NCBI GenBank assembly: GCA_013697245.1
Contig: JACCXH010000035.1
Coordinates: 1-53,049 of the forward strand
DNA: 53,049 bases
Source of the DNA: Bacteroidota bacterium
GTDB taxonomy: Bacteria > Bacteroidota > Bacteroidia > B-17B0 > Aurantibacillaceae
Direction of reading: 5' to 3'
Both the position numbers and the translations under genes were made by a program. Positions 44,253 to 52,770 of the stretch are shown one piece after another. Numbering within the stretch: position 1 is the first letter of the stretch; each line of letters opens with the position of its first letter. A model generated the notes under the pieces. That model did not search any database. It saw only the letters and a program-made list of their open reading frames with translations, and was not told the DNA's origin.

Positions 44253-44648
44253 ATGCCAGGTATATTTTCAAAAATTATTTCCGGGCAAATACCTTGTTAC
44301 AAAATTGCCGAAGATGAAAATTATTTTTCTTTTTTAGACATCGCTCCTATAACTAAAGGACACACTTTAGTGGTTCCAAAAAAAGAAGTAGATTATATTT
44401 TCGATCTTGACGATAAAACATATTTAGGCTTAATGGATTTTAGTAAACGTGTTGCGTTAGCACTTAAAAAAACAATAAACTGTAATAGAATATCCATGCA
44501 GGTGATTGGGCTTGAAGTGCCGCACGCACACATACACCTAATTCCTATCCGAACTATGAACGATTGTAATTTTTCTAATCCAAAATTAAAACTAAGTAAA
44601 GAAGAGTTTGAAGAGATCTCTAATTCAATAGCAGTAAATTTTAAATAA
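44253..44648 (+). CDS. HIT-family hydrolase
   Basis: 131 residues with the histidine-triad motif HAHIHLIP (H91, H93, H95) and the N-terminal block SIFSKIISGQIPCYKIAEDE-like sequence (here FSKIISGQIPCYKIAED). HIT proteins of the HINT branch hydrolyse phosphoramidates of adenosine nucleotides. It lies 5 bases after greA and 10 bases before the phosphohexomutase gene, so it is in a three-gene operon. Length is normal for the family. Confidence 0.93.
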   Translation: MPGIFSKIISGQIPCYKIAEDENYFSFLDIAPITKGHTLVVPKKEVDYIFDLDDKTYLGLMDFSKRVALALKKTINCNRISMQVIGLEVPHAHIHLIPIRTMNDCNFSNPKLKLSKEEFEEISNSIAVNFK

Positions 44649-44658
44649 CATTTTTAAT

Positions 44659-46068
44659 ATGACTAAAATAAAATTTGGAACAGATGGTTGGCGCGCAATT
44701 ATTGCGCAGGACTTTACGGTAGAAAATGTAGCAAGAGTAACAGAAGCAACTGCAAAGTGGTTAGTTAAGAGTCAAAAAAATCCCATTGTTGTAGTTGGGC
44801 ATGATTGTCGCTTTGCCGGACCTTTATTTGCAGAAACAACTGCAAAAGTTTTTTTGGCGCATGGTATAAAAGTATTGCTCGCAAAAGATTTTATAAGCAC
44901 ACCTATGATTTCTTTAGGCTGCGTAAAATATAAAACACATTTAGGTATCATTATTACTGCAAGTCATAATCCTGCTTCATATAATGGATATAAAATTAAA
45001 GCGCATTACGGTGGCCCGCTTGGCCCCGAATTGGTGCAGGATATAGAAGATATCATTCCCGAAAAATGCACAACCGATTTTAATTCTATGGATCTTGCAG
45101 CTGCAGAAAAAAAAGGAGATCTCCAGATCGTTCCCTTAGAAGATCTGTACATTCAACATGTTGAATCTAATTTTGATCTTCAGGCAATAAAAAATGCAAA
45201 TTTAAACCTGGCTTACGATTCTATGTTTGGTGCAGGGCAAAGAGTCATGTGGCGCTTGTTTCCTGAAATATATCATTTGCATAACGATCACAATCCTGGC
45301 TTTCATGGTCAGGCCCCTGAACCAATTCATAAAAATTTACAAGAGTTTAGCAACTTTATAAAACAAAAAGGAAATATCTCTTGCGGTTTAGCAACAGATG
45401 GCGATGCAGATAGAATAGGGCTTTACGATGATAAAGGAAATTTTGTTGATTCACATCACATTATTTTATTACTAATACATTATTTGGTAAAATATAAAAA
45501 CCAAAGAGGCAAAGTAGCAACAGCGTTTAGCACTACCGTTAAAATAAAAAATATGTGCGAGCATTATGGCTTGCCTTTAGATGTTGTAAAAATTGGTTTC
45601 AAATATATTTGCAGCATTATGGTTGCCGAAGATGTTTTAGTTGGTGGCGAAGAGAGTGGTGGCATTGCCATTAAAGGCCATATACCAGAGCGCGATGGGA
45701 TCTGGATGGGATTGACCATTTGGGAATTTATGGCAAAAACAGGAAAATCTTTAAATGAATTAATCGAAGAAGTGTATGCTATTACGGGTACTTTCTCGTT
45801 TGAACGCAACGATCTTTATATTGACGAAGCTATAAAAAATAAAGTTTTGCAAAACTGTAAGAATAATGCTTACCAGGAGTTTGGTAAATATAAAGTATCG
45901 CGTATTGATGATCTGGATGGATATAAATTCTTTTTTGATGAGAACACATGGTTAATGATTCGTGCAAGCGGTACAGAGCCTGTATTGCGAACGTATGCGG
46001 AAGCTGCAACACAAGAAATAGCATTGGATATTTTAGAAGACGCTAAAAAAGTTTTGTTGGGACAATAG
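44659..46068 (+). CDS. Phosphoglucomutase/phosphomannomutase family protein
   Basis: 469 residues of the alpha-D-phosphohexomutase superfamily, complete: phosphoserine loop TASHNP (S102), metal loop DGDADRIG (D247, D249, D251), sugar-specificity loop GGEESGG (329-335), and phosphate-binding loop RASGTEPVLR at the C-terminus. The enzyme interconverts hexose 1- and 6-phosphates. The GEESGG loop occurs in both glucose and mannose enzymes, so the substrate is not settled from sequence. Last gene of the greA operon; a strong terminator follows. Confidence 0.92.
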   Translation: MTKIKFGTDGWRAIIAQDFTVENVARVTEATAKWLVKSQKNPIVVVGHDCRFAGPLFAETTAKVFLAHGIKVLLAKDFISTPMISLGCVKYKTHLGIIITASHNPASYNGYKIKAHYGGPLGPELVQDIEDIIPEKCTTDFNSMDLAAAEKKGDLQIVPLEDLYIQHVESNFDLQAIKNANLNLAYDSMFGAGQRVMWRLFPEIYHLHNDHNPGFHGQAPEPIHKNLQEFSNFIKQKGNISCGLATDGDADRIGLYDDKGNFVDSHHIILLLIHYLVKYKNQRGKVATAFSTTVKIKNMCEHYGLPLDVVKIGFKYICSIMVAEDVLVGGEESGGIAIKGHIPERDGIWMGLTIWEFMAKTGKSLNELIEEVYAITGTFSFERNDLYIDEAIKNKVLQNCKNNAYQEFGKYKVSRIDDLDGYKFFFDENTWLMIRASGTEPVLRTYAEAATQEIALDILEDAKKVLLGQ

Positions 46069-46081
46069 AAATCTTAAGAAT

Positions 46082-46118
46082 AAAAAAAGCCTTTCATTTA
46101 CTTTGAAAGGCTTTTTTT
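46082..46118. terminator. Strong bidirectional intrinsic terminator
   Basis: AAAAAAAGCCTTTC (46082-46095) pairs with GAAAGGCTTTTTTT (46105-46118), a perfect 14-pair stem around a 9-nt loop with T-runs on both sides. It ends the greA operon from the left and the TonB/DUF5689 operon from the right (stop at 46137). Confidence 0.92.
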
Positions 46119-46136
46119 GTTTTCTAACAGTAATTT

Positions 46137-47384
46137 TTAGTAATCAAGTATTGCAATATTATCTAACTCCCATGTTGCGGCAGAGCCGGAGGCGATATAC
46201 TTAAATGCTATAGTAACATTATTTGTTTTGTAAGCACTTAAAGAAATATTTCCCGAACTCACAAAAGCATAACCGCCAGACGAAGGTGTATAGGTTAATG
46301 TCGACCATGTTGCCAGTGTAGGGTTTCCACCCGAATAATTTGTAGAGATCAGCGCCGTTAAAGAACCGCCTGTAAAATTAGTGGCGTTCTGAAAATTAAG
46401 CATTGGGTTAATGTTATTGCTTAAATTAAATGGTGGAGAAATTAACCAGCTTTCGCAGGTTTGATTGGAAGGATAATTTGAAATAGAAGCATAATAATTC
46501 GGCGCGCCGCCGGCATTAGAAGTTACCCAATTAACAGAACCAACAACGTTTTGTGTGGTCCATCCGCCATTGGTAATACTATTATCATTAAAACTCTTAC
46601 AATACACAGGGCAGGTTCCGCTTGACACGCTTAGGTCGCTAAGCTGCCTTAGCGTTAATTGGATGGCTCCATTGTATTGGCCAACCATAGCAATGATGCT
46701 TCCTTTACCACAAGGTACTGTGCTGGCAGCAAAATTGGCGTAACCCGAACTTCTTAAAATAACTTTAGCGCCAAAAGAATTAAAAAGTACATGCGAGATA
46801 GAGCCTTTTCCAACAGCATCTGCAAAGGTTACATTTTTGGCACCGTTATCAAATTCAATAGAGTCCAACTGAATTAATTCGGATTGGTAATATAATTGCG
46901 ATACTAAAGGATTAATCGTGGCAAGTTGATTCATAGTAACTTTTCTTGGTTTAACAATTAAACCGGTTGCAATTTTATGAACGCTTTTTTCAAGGTTAAT
47001 AGAATCTAATTGTATCTGCATTCCATAGCTGTTTAATTTCACGCCATTTAAATTAATGCGAATACTATCTCCAATGTATAAACCGCCTGAATAGGTTAAA
47101 TTTATTTTAATACCACCGGTAGCATCTTTAATATAAACAGATTTGTAAATATTGCCACTTAATTCATCAGCGGTTACAATACCTACTACATTTACATCGG
47201 TGGTAAATTTGTAAACCTTGCCTGGCGGTATGGCATAATAAGCAGTATATCTTTTTATGATAGAATCAATTGTAATATAGCTGCTTACCGCAGGCGGAGC
47301 TTGTGGTTCAGGTGTATCGAACTTTTTTTTACAAGAAGTAAATAAAAGCGAAGTGATAAATAGTAAACAAAATATTTTTTTCAT
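46137..47384 (-). CDS. DUF5689-like surface lipoprotein, copy 2
   Basis: 415 residues from ATG 47384, with a lipoprotein signal (MKKIFCLLFITSLLFTSC). An N-terminal half (about 40-260; VVGIVTADELSGNIYKSVYIKD, GGIKINLTYSGGLYIGDSIRINLNG) is the DUF5689/OB-like fold; the C-terminal half (about 275-415; SFNDNSITNGGWTTQNVVGSVNW, CESWLISPPFNLS, TWELDNIAILDY) is a jelly-roll domain of the choice-of-anchor J type, typical of carbohydrate or protein binding. It is about the same length as the upstream copy and shares its layout, showing a tandem duplication. The lipid anchor without a T9SS domain suggests a surface or periplasmic binding partner of the TonB receptor. Confidence 0.82.
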   Translation of the reverse strand: MKKIFCLLFITSLLFTSCKKKFDTPEPQAPPAVSSYITIDSIIKRYTAYYAIPPGKVYKFTTDVNVVGIVTADELSGNIYKSVYIKDATGGIKINLTYSGGLYIGDSIRINLNGVKLNSYGMQIQLDSINLEKSVHKIATGLIVKPRKVTMNQLATINPLVSQLYYQSELIQLDSIEFDNGAKNVTFADAVGKGSISHVLFNSFGAKVILRSSGYANFAASTVPCGKGSIIAMVGQYNGAIQLTLRQLSDLSVSSGTCPVYCKSFNDNSITNGGWTTQNVVGSVNWVTSNAGGAPNYYASISNYPSNQTCESWLISPPFNLSNNINPMLNFQNATNFTGGSLTALISTNYSGGNPTLATWSTLTYTPSSGGYAFVSSGNISLSAYKTNNVTIAFKYIASGSAATWELDNIAILDY

Positions 47385-47403
47385 TTTTTCTTTTTTGATC
47401 AAA

Positions 47404-48654
47404 TTAGTTTTCAGAAACAATAATGTCATCTAACTCCCATGTTCTTCCTGAAGAAGCCGTGCCGGTATATTTATAAGCAATAGTTACACCGCTTGTTTTA
47501 TAGGCGCTCATCGAAATGTTTCCCGAATTTACAAACGCAAATCCTCCGGCCGAGAGAGTATATGTTAGCGGAGTCCATGTTGCTGTATTGGGCGATCCTG
47601 ATGTGTAATTAGTAGATACCAGTACTTCTAAAACAGGGCCGGTATAATTACACGCATTTTGAAATGTAAGAATAGGATTTGTAGAGGCTGAAAGATTTAT
47701 TGGTGGAGAAATTAACCAGCTTTCGCAAACCTGGTTTCCTGAAACGAAATTTGATATTTGCGCGTAAGGTTTGTTAGCCCATGAACCAAGTGTAGAAGTA
47801 ACCCAATTAATATTACCTGTTACATTTTGTGTTGTCCATCCACCACTGGTGATCAACGCATCGTTAAAATTTTTCTTAATATAAAGGCCGGGCGTAACAC
47901 AGCTTGTATAAGTCATGCTCCATTCCGTTGTGTTTCTTATTACTAATTGTTTTGTTGTGCCAAAATTTGTTGCAATACCAATTATATTACCAAAACCTGA
48001 GGGTGTTTTTTGTCCTGCGAATTTGGCATAAGCATTTGTTCTTAATGTAATAGGATCTCCACCGCAAGAATTCATTAATCTGCTTTGAGCTGTTGTATTA
48101 ATATTTACATATAATTGGTTGGCATCGGCAGGCGAAAAACCTATTCCTTTAATTTCAACAAGATCATTTATAAAACCCGCAAAATAATTTGGTGTATTAA
48201 TAAGGTTCATATCTAAAACCTTTGGCTGCGGATATGTTCCGGCGCCAAGTTTAATCATCGATTTGTCGGTATCAATAGAATCTACTTCTAACATATACGT
48301 TGTAGGATTGTAGCCAATGCTCAAACCTTTCATATTAATACGTATGCTATCGCCAATAAAAATAATTGGAGCAGCTTTAAAAGTTAAATGAATAGCGCCG
48401 GTTGCATCGCGTACAAATGTTTCCTTATAAAAATTACCGGTTACATCATCTGCCAAAACAACAGCGGATAAATACGTATCTGTTGTAAATACTTTATTGC
48501 AATTATTGGTGCAACTGGCAATTGCTTTAAGATCAGCAATTGTTAATGAAGTCCCCTGGGGTTTAACAGGTGGAATTTCTCCTTTCCTTTTACACGAAGT
48601 AACTCCTATAAAAAGAGCTATGAGCAAGAAAAGATTTAAAATATTTTTTTTCAT
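47404..48654 (-). CDS. DUF5689-like surface lipoprotein, copy 1
   Basis: 416 residues, lipoprotein signal (MKKNILNLFLLIALFIGVTSC), then KRKGEIPPVKPQG. The DUF5689-like half has YLSAVVLADDVTGNFYKETFVRD and PIIFIGDSIRINMKGL; the C-terminal jelly-roll half has NFNDALITSGGWTTQNVTGNINW, CESWLISPPINLS and TWELDDIIVSEN, matching copy 2 almost motif for motif. It is 19 bases from the receptor stop and 19 bases from copy 2, so the three are one operon. Its mature part contains extra cysteines (SCTNNCNK, NSCGG) that copy 2 lacks. Confidence 0.82.
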   Translation of the reverse strand: MKKNILNLFLLIALFIGVTSCKRKGEIPPVKPQGTSLTIADLKAIASCTNNCNKVFTTDTYLSAVVLADDVTGNFYKETFVRDATGAIHLTFKAAPIIFIGDSIRINMKGLSIGYNPTTYMLEVDSIDTDKSMIKLGAGTYPQPKVLDMNLINTPNYFAGFINDLVEIKGIGFSPADANQLYVNINTTAQSRLMNSCGGDPITLRTNAYAKFAGQKTPSGFGNIIGIATNFGTTKQLVIRNTTEWSMTYTSCVTPGLYIKKNFNDALITSGGWTTQNVTGNINWVTSTLGSWANKPYAQISNFVSGNQVCESWLISPPINLSASTNPILTFQNACNYTGPVLEVLVSTNYTSGSPNTATWTPLTYTLSAGGFAFVNSGNISMSAYKTSGVTIAYKYTGTASSGRTWELDDIIVSEN

Positions 48655-48673
48655 AATGTAAATTATTTATCAA

Positions 48674-51223
48674 TTAAAAACTAAAGCTAACATTTACTCT
48701 ATACGTCAAGCCCATCATATATTGGTATTTGTTTTGAAACCTGTTTAACTGGCCAATATCCCAACGCATTTGCTCATATCCTAAATTTAAAGCACTTTGA
48801 TTATTCAGGAGATTATTAATACCACCATTAAAGTTTAAATAATATTTGCCTTTTATTCTAAAAGATTTACCTGCATTTAAATTAACAGTATAAAAATCCG
48901 GCAATTTTTGTTGGCCAACAACATCATTAATTTGCGGATCACCGTCAACATATGCCGCAACCGCATCTTCTGTTCTTCTGTCAGGATTTATTTGAGTGTA
49001 TAATTCGCCAAAATAATTAATCGTAGCACTTACGTTCCAGAATTTTTTGCCCATGTATTTATAGGTAAACGCACTCACTAATTGCGGTGTGCCGCCAATA
49101 TAATAATTTTTGTAATAAACAGTTTTGTCGGTATAAAGTTCTGTATTATTATTGGTTTGCCATGCCTGGGCTTTGGGACGATTGGTATAGTAATATTGCC
49201 CATAACCAAAAACCCCTTGTAAAATGTGTGAGGTAAATAAGGTTTTCTCAACTGTAAGCTCAACACCCTGGTGTTTTTCGTTTAGCCCGGTTAAAAAATA
49301 GTTAACGTTGGCATTATAAAGGTCATGCCAAAAGATGCGCATATTGCTTTGGTTATTAATAGATGTGTTATAATAAGTAGCTCTTGCTTTAAAGCCCGGA
49401 TATTTTGCCAGATAACTAAATTCATAACTTGTAACTTTCTCAGATGTAACGCCTCGTGTAATATCATTCCTTGTTTCCGGTGAAATAAACATGGTATTTA
49501 CTTCAGGAGGGCGTGTTAAAAAATTAGCGTTGGCTAACAAAAAGTTTCTTCCATTTATTTTATACGTCAATCCGCCTTTTACACCGTAATTCATAAAAGA
49601 AATTAATTCGCTTTTGCCTTGACTAGTGGTTGGAAATTTTCCATTGGCAACAAAACCTTCTCTCCAAACCTGCATGGTTGAAAGCGCAAGGGCGCCATAC
49701 ATATCAAATTTTCCGATGCTATATTCTGCCTGGCCCCAAGCCTGTGCTCTGTTTATATTAATATTAAAATCGTAACCAAACTTATCGCCTTTATAAATTT
49801 TTTGATCAGGATTATTAATATTATTTTGAGGGAAGGTTGAACTAACGCCAAGATTTTGTGCAAACTGATCATAATCTAACCAAAACGTACCACCCAAAAG
49901 ATCATTTAAAGTTTTGTATTTATGATTTCTATAAATATTTCCATTAATGCCCGCACTTAAAAATAAATTCTCAATACGTTTATTGTAAACCGAGGTAAAA
50001 CCAAAATTTTTAAGATCTTCTACTCTGTCTTCAACAATATATCTCGATCTTGTATCTGTTGTATTTAGTCCTTGCCCGGCTTGAGAGGGTATTGTATAAA
50101 TATTAGCCTGGTTCATGGCAATTAACCTGTCCCAGTTTATTTGCCGCGTATTCACATCGTTTTGCCATAAAGCAGTTAATGCATCGCCTTGCTCGGTTAA
50201 ACCCTGATTGTAATAATAACTTGGTAAATATTTATAATAATCAGGTTGTGGGTTAGGCGAGTTATTCCAGTTGATACCCGTAACACTTGATTTACCAAAA
50301 TTACCAAATAATGAAGTGGTTAATTTTGAAGTATTGTTAGGTGTCATAATATGTGATACCATAAAAGTAGGTCTTATTGTTTTACGCACAGTTGAATTTC
50401 TAACTTTACCATCCTGTAAACCCCAGGCCCTGTTATAATAATGGTCATTTGTGAGTTCGTAAGCTTCTAATTGTGCACTGGTGCGCCCGGCAAATTCTGA
50501 TGGCGAAACATAACCTGTAAAAGATAATAGATGTTTATTATTTATTTTTTTATCCAGGCCTAAATAAAAAGTATTTCCCTGACTATATGTTCCCGGAATA
50601 TACACCTGGTTTCCTGAAGAACCGCTGACAACTAATTTTAATGCCCAGCCATTTTGCATCATGCCTGTAGAATGTGATATAGTTAAACGATTTCTATATG
50701 TTCTGTTTGTTGTACCATAAGCAATGCGAGTACCTTTTCTTGCAGAAGACGCTTTTGTGTCAATATTATTATAGCCTGCCGGGCCCGAAAAACCATAACG
50801 CGATGCGCCATTTCCAAGCCTGTACTCGCTAAAAGGCGCAACGTTAAATAGGCCACCCCACTCGCCAAAAGCGGCAAAGCCGGTTTCAGGGCTATTGATA
50901 TCAATGCCATTAAGCATCATGGATAAATTTTCAGTAGAGTAGCCACGTATTCGGTAACGTGCCGCGTTAAAATGAAAAATTGCGAATTGAGAAAACAGAT
51001 CGCGGCTGGATTGTAGTAAAGAGGATGATTCTTGTTGCCCAAGATCCGAATCAATATCGCCACCTGTTGAATTAAAAATAGGAACGTTAAAACTGTTATC
51101 TAAACTATCTGACGGATCTGAAGTTAGAGTTGAATCTGCTTGAGATACTTGCGAGAAAATAGTTCCGGCAAAAAAAAGTAGCGCCAGGCAAAGTAAACTT
51201 TTAATCTTGGTAAAATTTATCAT
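48674..51223 (-). CDS. TonB-dependent receptor of the DUF5689 locus
   Basis: 849 residues. Signal peptide (ending near GTIFSQ) and then directly a plug domain (LFSQFAIFHFNAARYRIRGYSTENLSMMLNGIDINSPETGFA), without the carboxypeptidase-regulatory domain carried by the other two receptors in the window. The barrel ends in the outer-membrane signal LTYRVNVSFSF. The leading region (about 25-70) is Ser/Asp-rich. It is the first gene of an operon with two DUF5689-like lipoproteins and is divergent from a secreted endonuclease/exonuclease/phosphatase. Receptor plus surface lipoproteins is the standard Bacteroidota uptake arrangement, but the lipoproteins are not SusD, so the ligand is unlikely to be a typical glycan. 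Confidence 0.88.
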   Translation of the reverse strand: MINFTKIKSLLCLALLFFAGTIFSQVSQADSTLTSDPSDSLDNSFNVPIFNSTGGDIDSDLGQQESSSLLQSSRDLFSQFAIFHFNAARYRIRGYSTENLSMMLNGIDINSPETGFAAFGEWGGLFNVAPFSEYRLGNGASRYGFSGPAGYNNIDTKASSARKGTRIAYGTTNRTYRNRLTISHSTGMMQNGWALKLVVSGSSGNQVYIPGTYSQGNTFYLGLDKKINNKHLLSFTGYVSPSEFAGRTSAQLEAYELTNDHYYNRAWGLQDGKVRNSTVRKTIRPTFMVSHIMTPNNTSKLTTSLFGNFGKSSVTGINWNNSPNPQPDYYKYLPSYYYNQGLTEQGDALTALWQNDVNTRQINWDRLIAMNQANIYTIPSQAGQGLNTTDTRSRYIVEDRVEDLKNFGFTSVYNKRIENLFLSAGINGNIYRNHKYKTLNDLLGGTFWLDYDQFAQNLGVSSTFPQNNINNPDQKIYKGDKFGYDFNININRAQAWGQAEYSIGKFDMYGALALSTMQVWREGFVANGKFPTTSQGKSELISFMNYGVKGGLTYKINGRNFLLANANFLTRPPEVNTMFISPETRNDITRGVTSEKVTSYEFSYLAKYPGFKARATYYNTSINNQSNMRIFWHDLYNANVNYFLTGLNEKHQGVELTVEKTLFTSHILQGVFGYGQYYYTNRPKAQAWQTNNNTELYTDKTVYYKNYYIGGTPQLVSAFTYKYMGKKFWNVSATINYFGELYTQINPDRRTEDAVAAYVDGDPQINDVVGQQKLPDFYTVNLNAGKSFRIKGKYYLNFNGGINNLLNNQSALNLGYEQMRWDIGQLNRFQNKYQYMMGLTYRVNVSFSF

Positions 51224-51294
51224 TAAGCTAAAGTATTAAATATTGTTTTATTATTAAATTATTAAAATTAACTAAATTAATATTTAGAAATTAT

Positions 51295-51350
51295 TTAGAA
51301 ATAAAACTAGGATGGAGTTTTTTTATTTGCTTCATCCTAATTATTTCTAA
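51295..51350. other. Two-part hairpin in the TonB receptor leader
   Basis: Outer arms TTAGAAAT (51295-51302) and ATTTCTAA (51343-51350) are perfectly complementary. Inner arms AGGATGGAG (51309-51317) and CTTCATCCT (51330-51338) are complementary except for one G-T pair. Both adjacent genes are transcribed away from it, so it is not their terminator. A leader structure or a small RNA 3' end are possible. Confidence 0.45.
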
Positions 51351-51616
51351 CTATTATGAAGCGGTTTCGGGAAAGTATAATAAATATTTACTATGCCTCA
51401 AGGGTGATCACTTCTGACTAAATCGTGGCAAATATAATAAAATTTTAATACTGGTATTATTAGCTAATTGTAAACAAAATATTACCAAAATACGGCCAAC
51501 TCTTATTAAAACGGTTTAAATAGGATTTTTTTAAGGGAGTTAATGAGGCTTATTGTGTTTTGTATTCGATGTATGCTTTATACAAGAAACCGGTAAGAAG
51601 AAATATTCATTTAACA

Positions 51617-51644
51617 TTTGGCCTAAATTTATTTATTACTTTTG
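51617..51644 (+). promoter_or_regulatory. Promoter of the secreted nuclease/phosphatase gene
   Basis: TTTG (51617-51620), 16 bases, then TACTTTTG (51637-51644), an exact TAnnTTTG match. The ATG at 51663 follows after 18 bases. Good consensus at both boxes and short leader. Confidence 0.6.
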
Positions 51645-51662
51645 GCGCAATAAAAAAGAAAT

Positions 51663-52709
51663 ATGAAAATAAAATTAGTATTGTTTATTGCGTTTACTGT
51701 ATTTGCATCTTATACATATTGCCAGAAACTTGAAAAAGATAAAAAATATTTTACATCAGCCATTGGGTTTTGGAATGTCGAAAATTTATACGACACTTTA
51801 AATGATGTTTGGAAAAATGATGAAGAGTTTACACCAAGCGGAAAAAATGTTTGGAATGGCTCACGTTACCGCACAAAAATAGAACATCTTGCCGATGCTA
51901 TTTCGCAAATGGCAACCGATGTTACACCTGACGGCCTTGCCATTATGGGTTTATGCGAGATCGAAAATAAAGCGGTAGTAAAAGATCTTGTTAATTCTCC
52001 AAAATTAAAAAAACGTAATTACCAAATCGTACATATCGAAGGGCCGGATATTCGCGGTGTGGATCCTTCATTTATTTATAACCCTTCTTATTTTAAAGTA
52101 ATTAAATCAGTTTCATACCATGTAACTTTAGCAGATACAGGCCGAAAAACAAGAGATATTTTAGTTGTAAGCGGTTCTTTTTATGGCGAGCCTTTAACTG
52201 TTTTGGTAAATCACTGGCCCTCGCGCAGAGGCGGAGAATTGTTAAGCCGTGCAAACAGAAATGCAGCAGCAACTATGGCGCGTCGTATTGCTGATAGTGT
52301 TACCAAAGCCGACCCAACTGCCAAAATTGTTTTATTGGGCGATTTTAATGATGATCCAATAAATATTTCTATTAAAAAAATAATTAATACGTGTGGCGAT
52401 CCGAAAAAATGTGATGGAGATCAATATTATAATCCTATGGAGGACTTATATAGCGAAGGAACCGGATCAATTGCCTGGAACGATAGCTGGAACTTATTTG
52501 ATCAGGTAATTTTAAATAAGAACTGGCTACCAAAAAATTATGAGAGTTGGCAATATTATGCTGTTAGAGTTTTTAATAAAGCGTTTTTAAAAAGTGATTA
52601 TGGTAATAATAAAGGCGCTCCGTTCACAACTTACCATATTGGCACTTATACCGGGGGCTATAGCGATCACTTCCCTGTATTTATTGTAATAGCGAAAGAG
52701 AAAAAATAA
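51663..52709 (+). CDS. Secreted endonuclease/exonuclease/phosphatase family protein
   Basis: 348 residues with a signal peptide (MKIKLVLFIAFTVFASYTYC; the Cys at 20 could also be a lipidation site, but the lipobox is poor). The EEP (DNase I-like) active site is complete: FWNVENLYD (N38), metal-binding E99 (GLCEIEN), H184 (VNHWPSRRGG), D227 and N229 (LLGDFNDDP), and the terminal D335-H336 (YSDHFPV). The VNHWPSRRGG block is typical of the secreted Bacteroidota subgroup. The fold cleaves phosphodiesters in DNA or RNA, or phosphate esters; the substrate is unknown here. It is divergent from the TonB/DUF5689 operon. Strong promoter and terminator make it a one-gene unit. Confidence 0.9.
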   Translation: MKIKLVLFIAFTVFASYTYCQKLEKDKKYFTSAIGFWNVENLYDTLNDVWKNDEEFTPSGKNVWNGSRYRTKIEHLADAISQMATDVTPDGLAIMGLCEIENKAVVKDLVNSPKLKKRNYQIVHIEGPDIRGVDPSFIYNPSYFKVIKSVSYHVTLADTGRKTRDILVVSGSFYGEPLTVLVNHWPSRRGGELLSRANRNAAATMARRIADSVTKADPTAKIVLLGDFNDDPINISIKKIINTCGDPKKCDGDQYYNPMEDLYSEGTGSIAWNDSWNLFDQVILNKNWLPKNYESWQYYAVRVFNKAFLKSDYGNNKGAPFTTYHIGTYTGGYSDHFPVFIVIAKEKK

Positions 52710-52716
52710 AAATAGT

Positions 52717-52761
52717 AAAGCAAAAAAAGCCGGTCAAATTTTGACCGGCTTTTTTTGCTTT
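52717..52761. terminator. Perfect bidirectional intrinsic terminator
   Basis: A 45-base perfect palindrome centred at 52739, with AAGCCGGTCAAA on the left arm and TTTGACCGGCTT on the right, flanked by A- and T-runs. It serves the nuclease gene from the left and the T9SS cargo gene from the right (stop at 52771). Confidence 0.93.
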
Positions 52762-52770
52762 AGTTTTAGT

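Larger units (their letters stand above)
51224..51662. other. Divergent control region of the DUF5689/nuclease locus
   Basis: 439 bases, AT-rich, no gene. It holds a 56-base hairpin (51295-51350), a leftward promoter candidate TATATTTG (51429-51436) on the minus strand, an 8-bp palindrome GTGATCAC (51404-51411) and the rightward promoter (51617-51644). A leftward transcript from 51429 would carry a leader of about 200 nt containing the hairpin. Confidence 0.5.

Noticed and set aside
51663-52709. Nuclease as lipoprotein
   Set aside because: A cysteine lies at residue 20 but the preceding residues (SYTY) do not form a lipobox, so an ordinary signal peptide is more likely.
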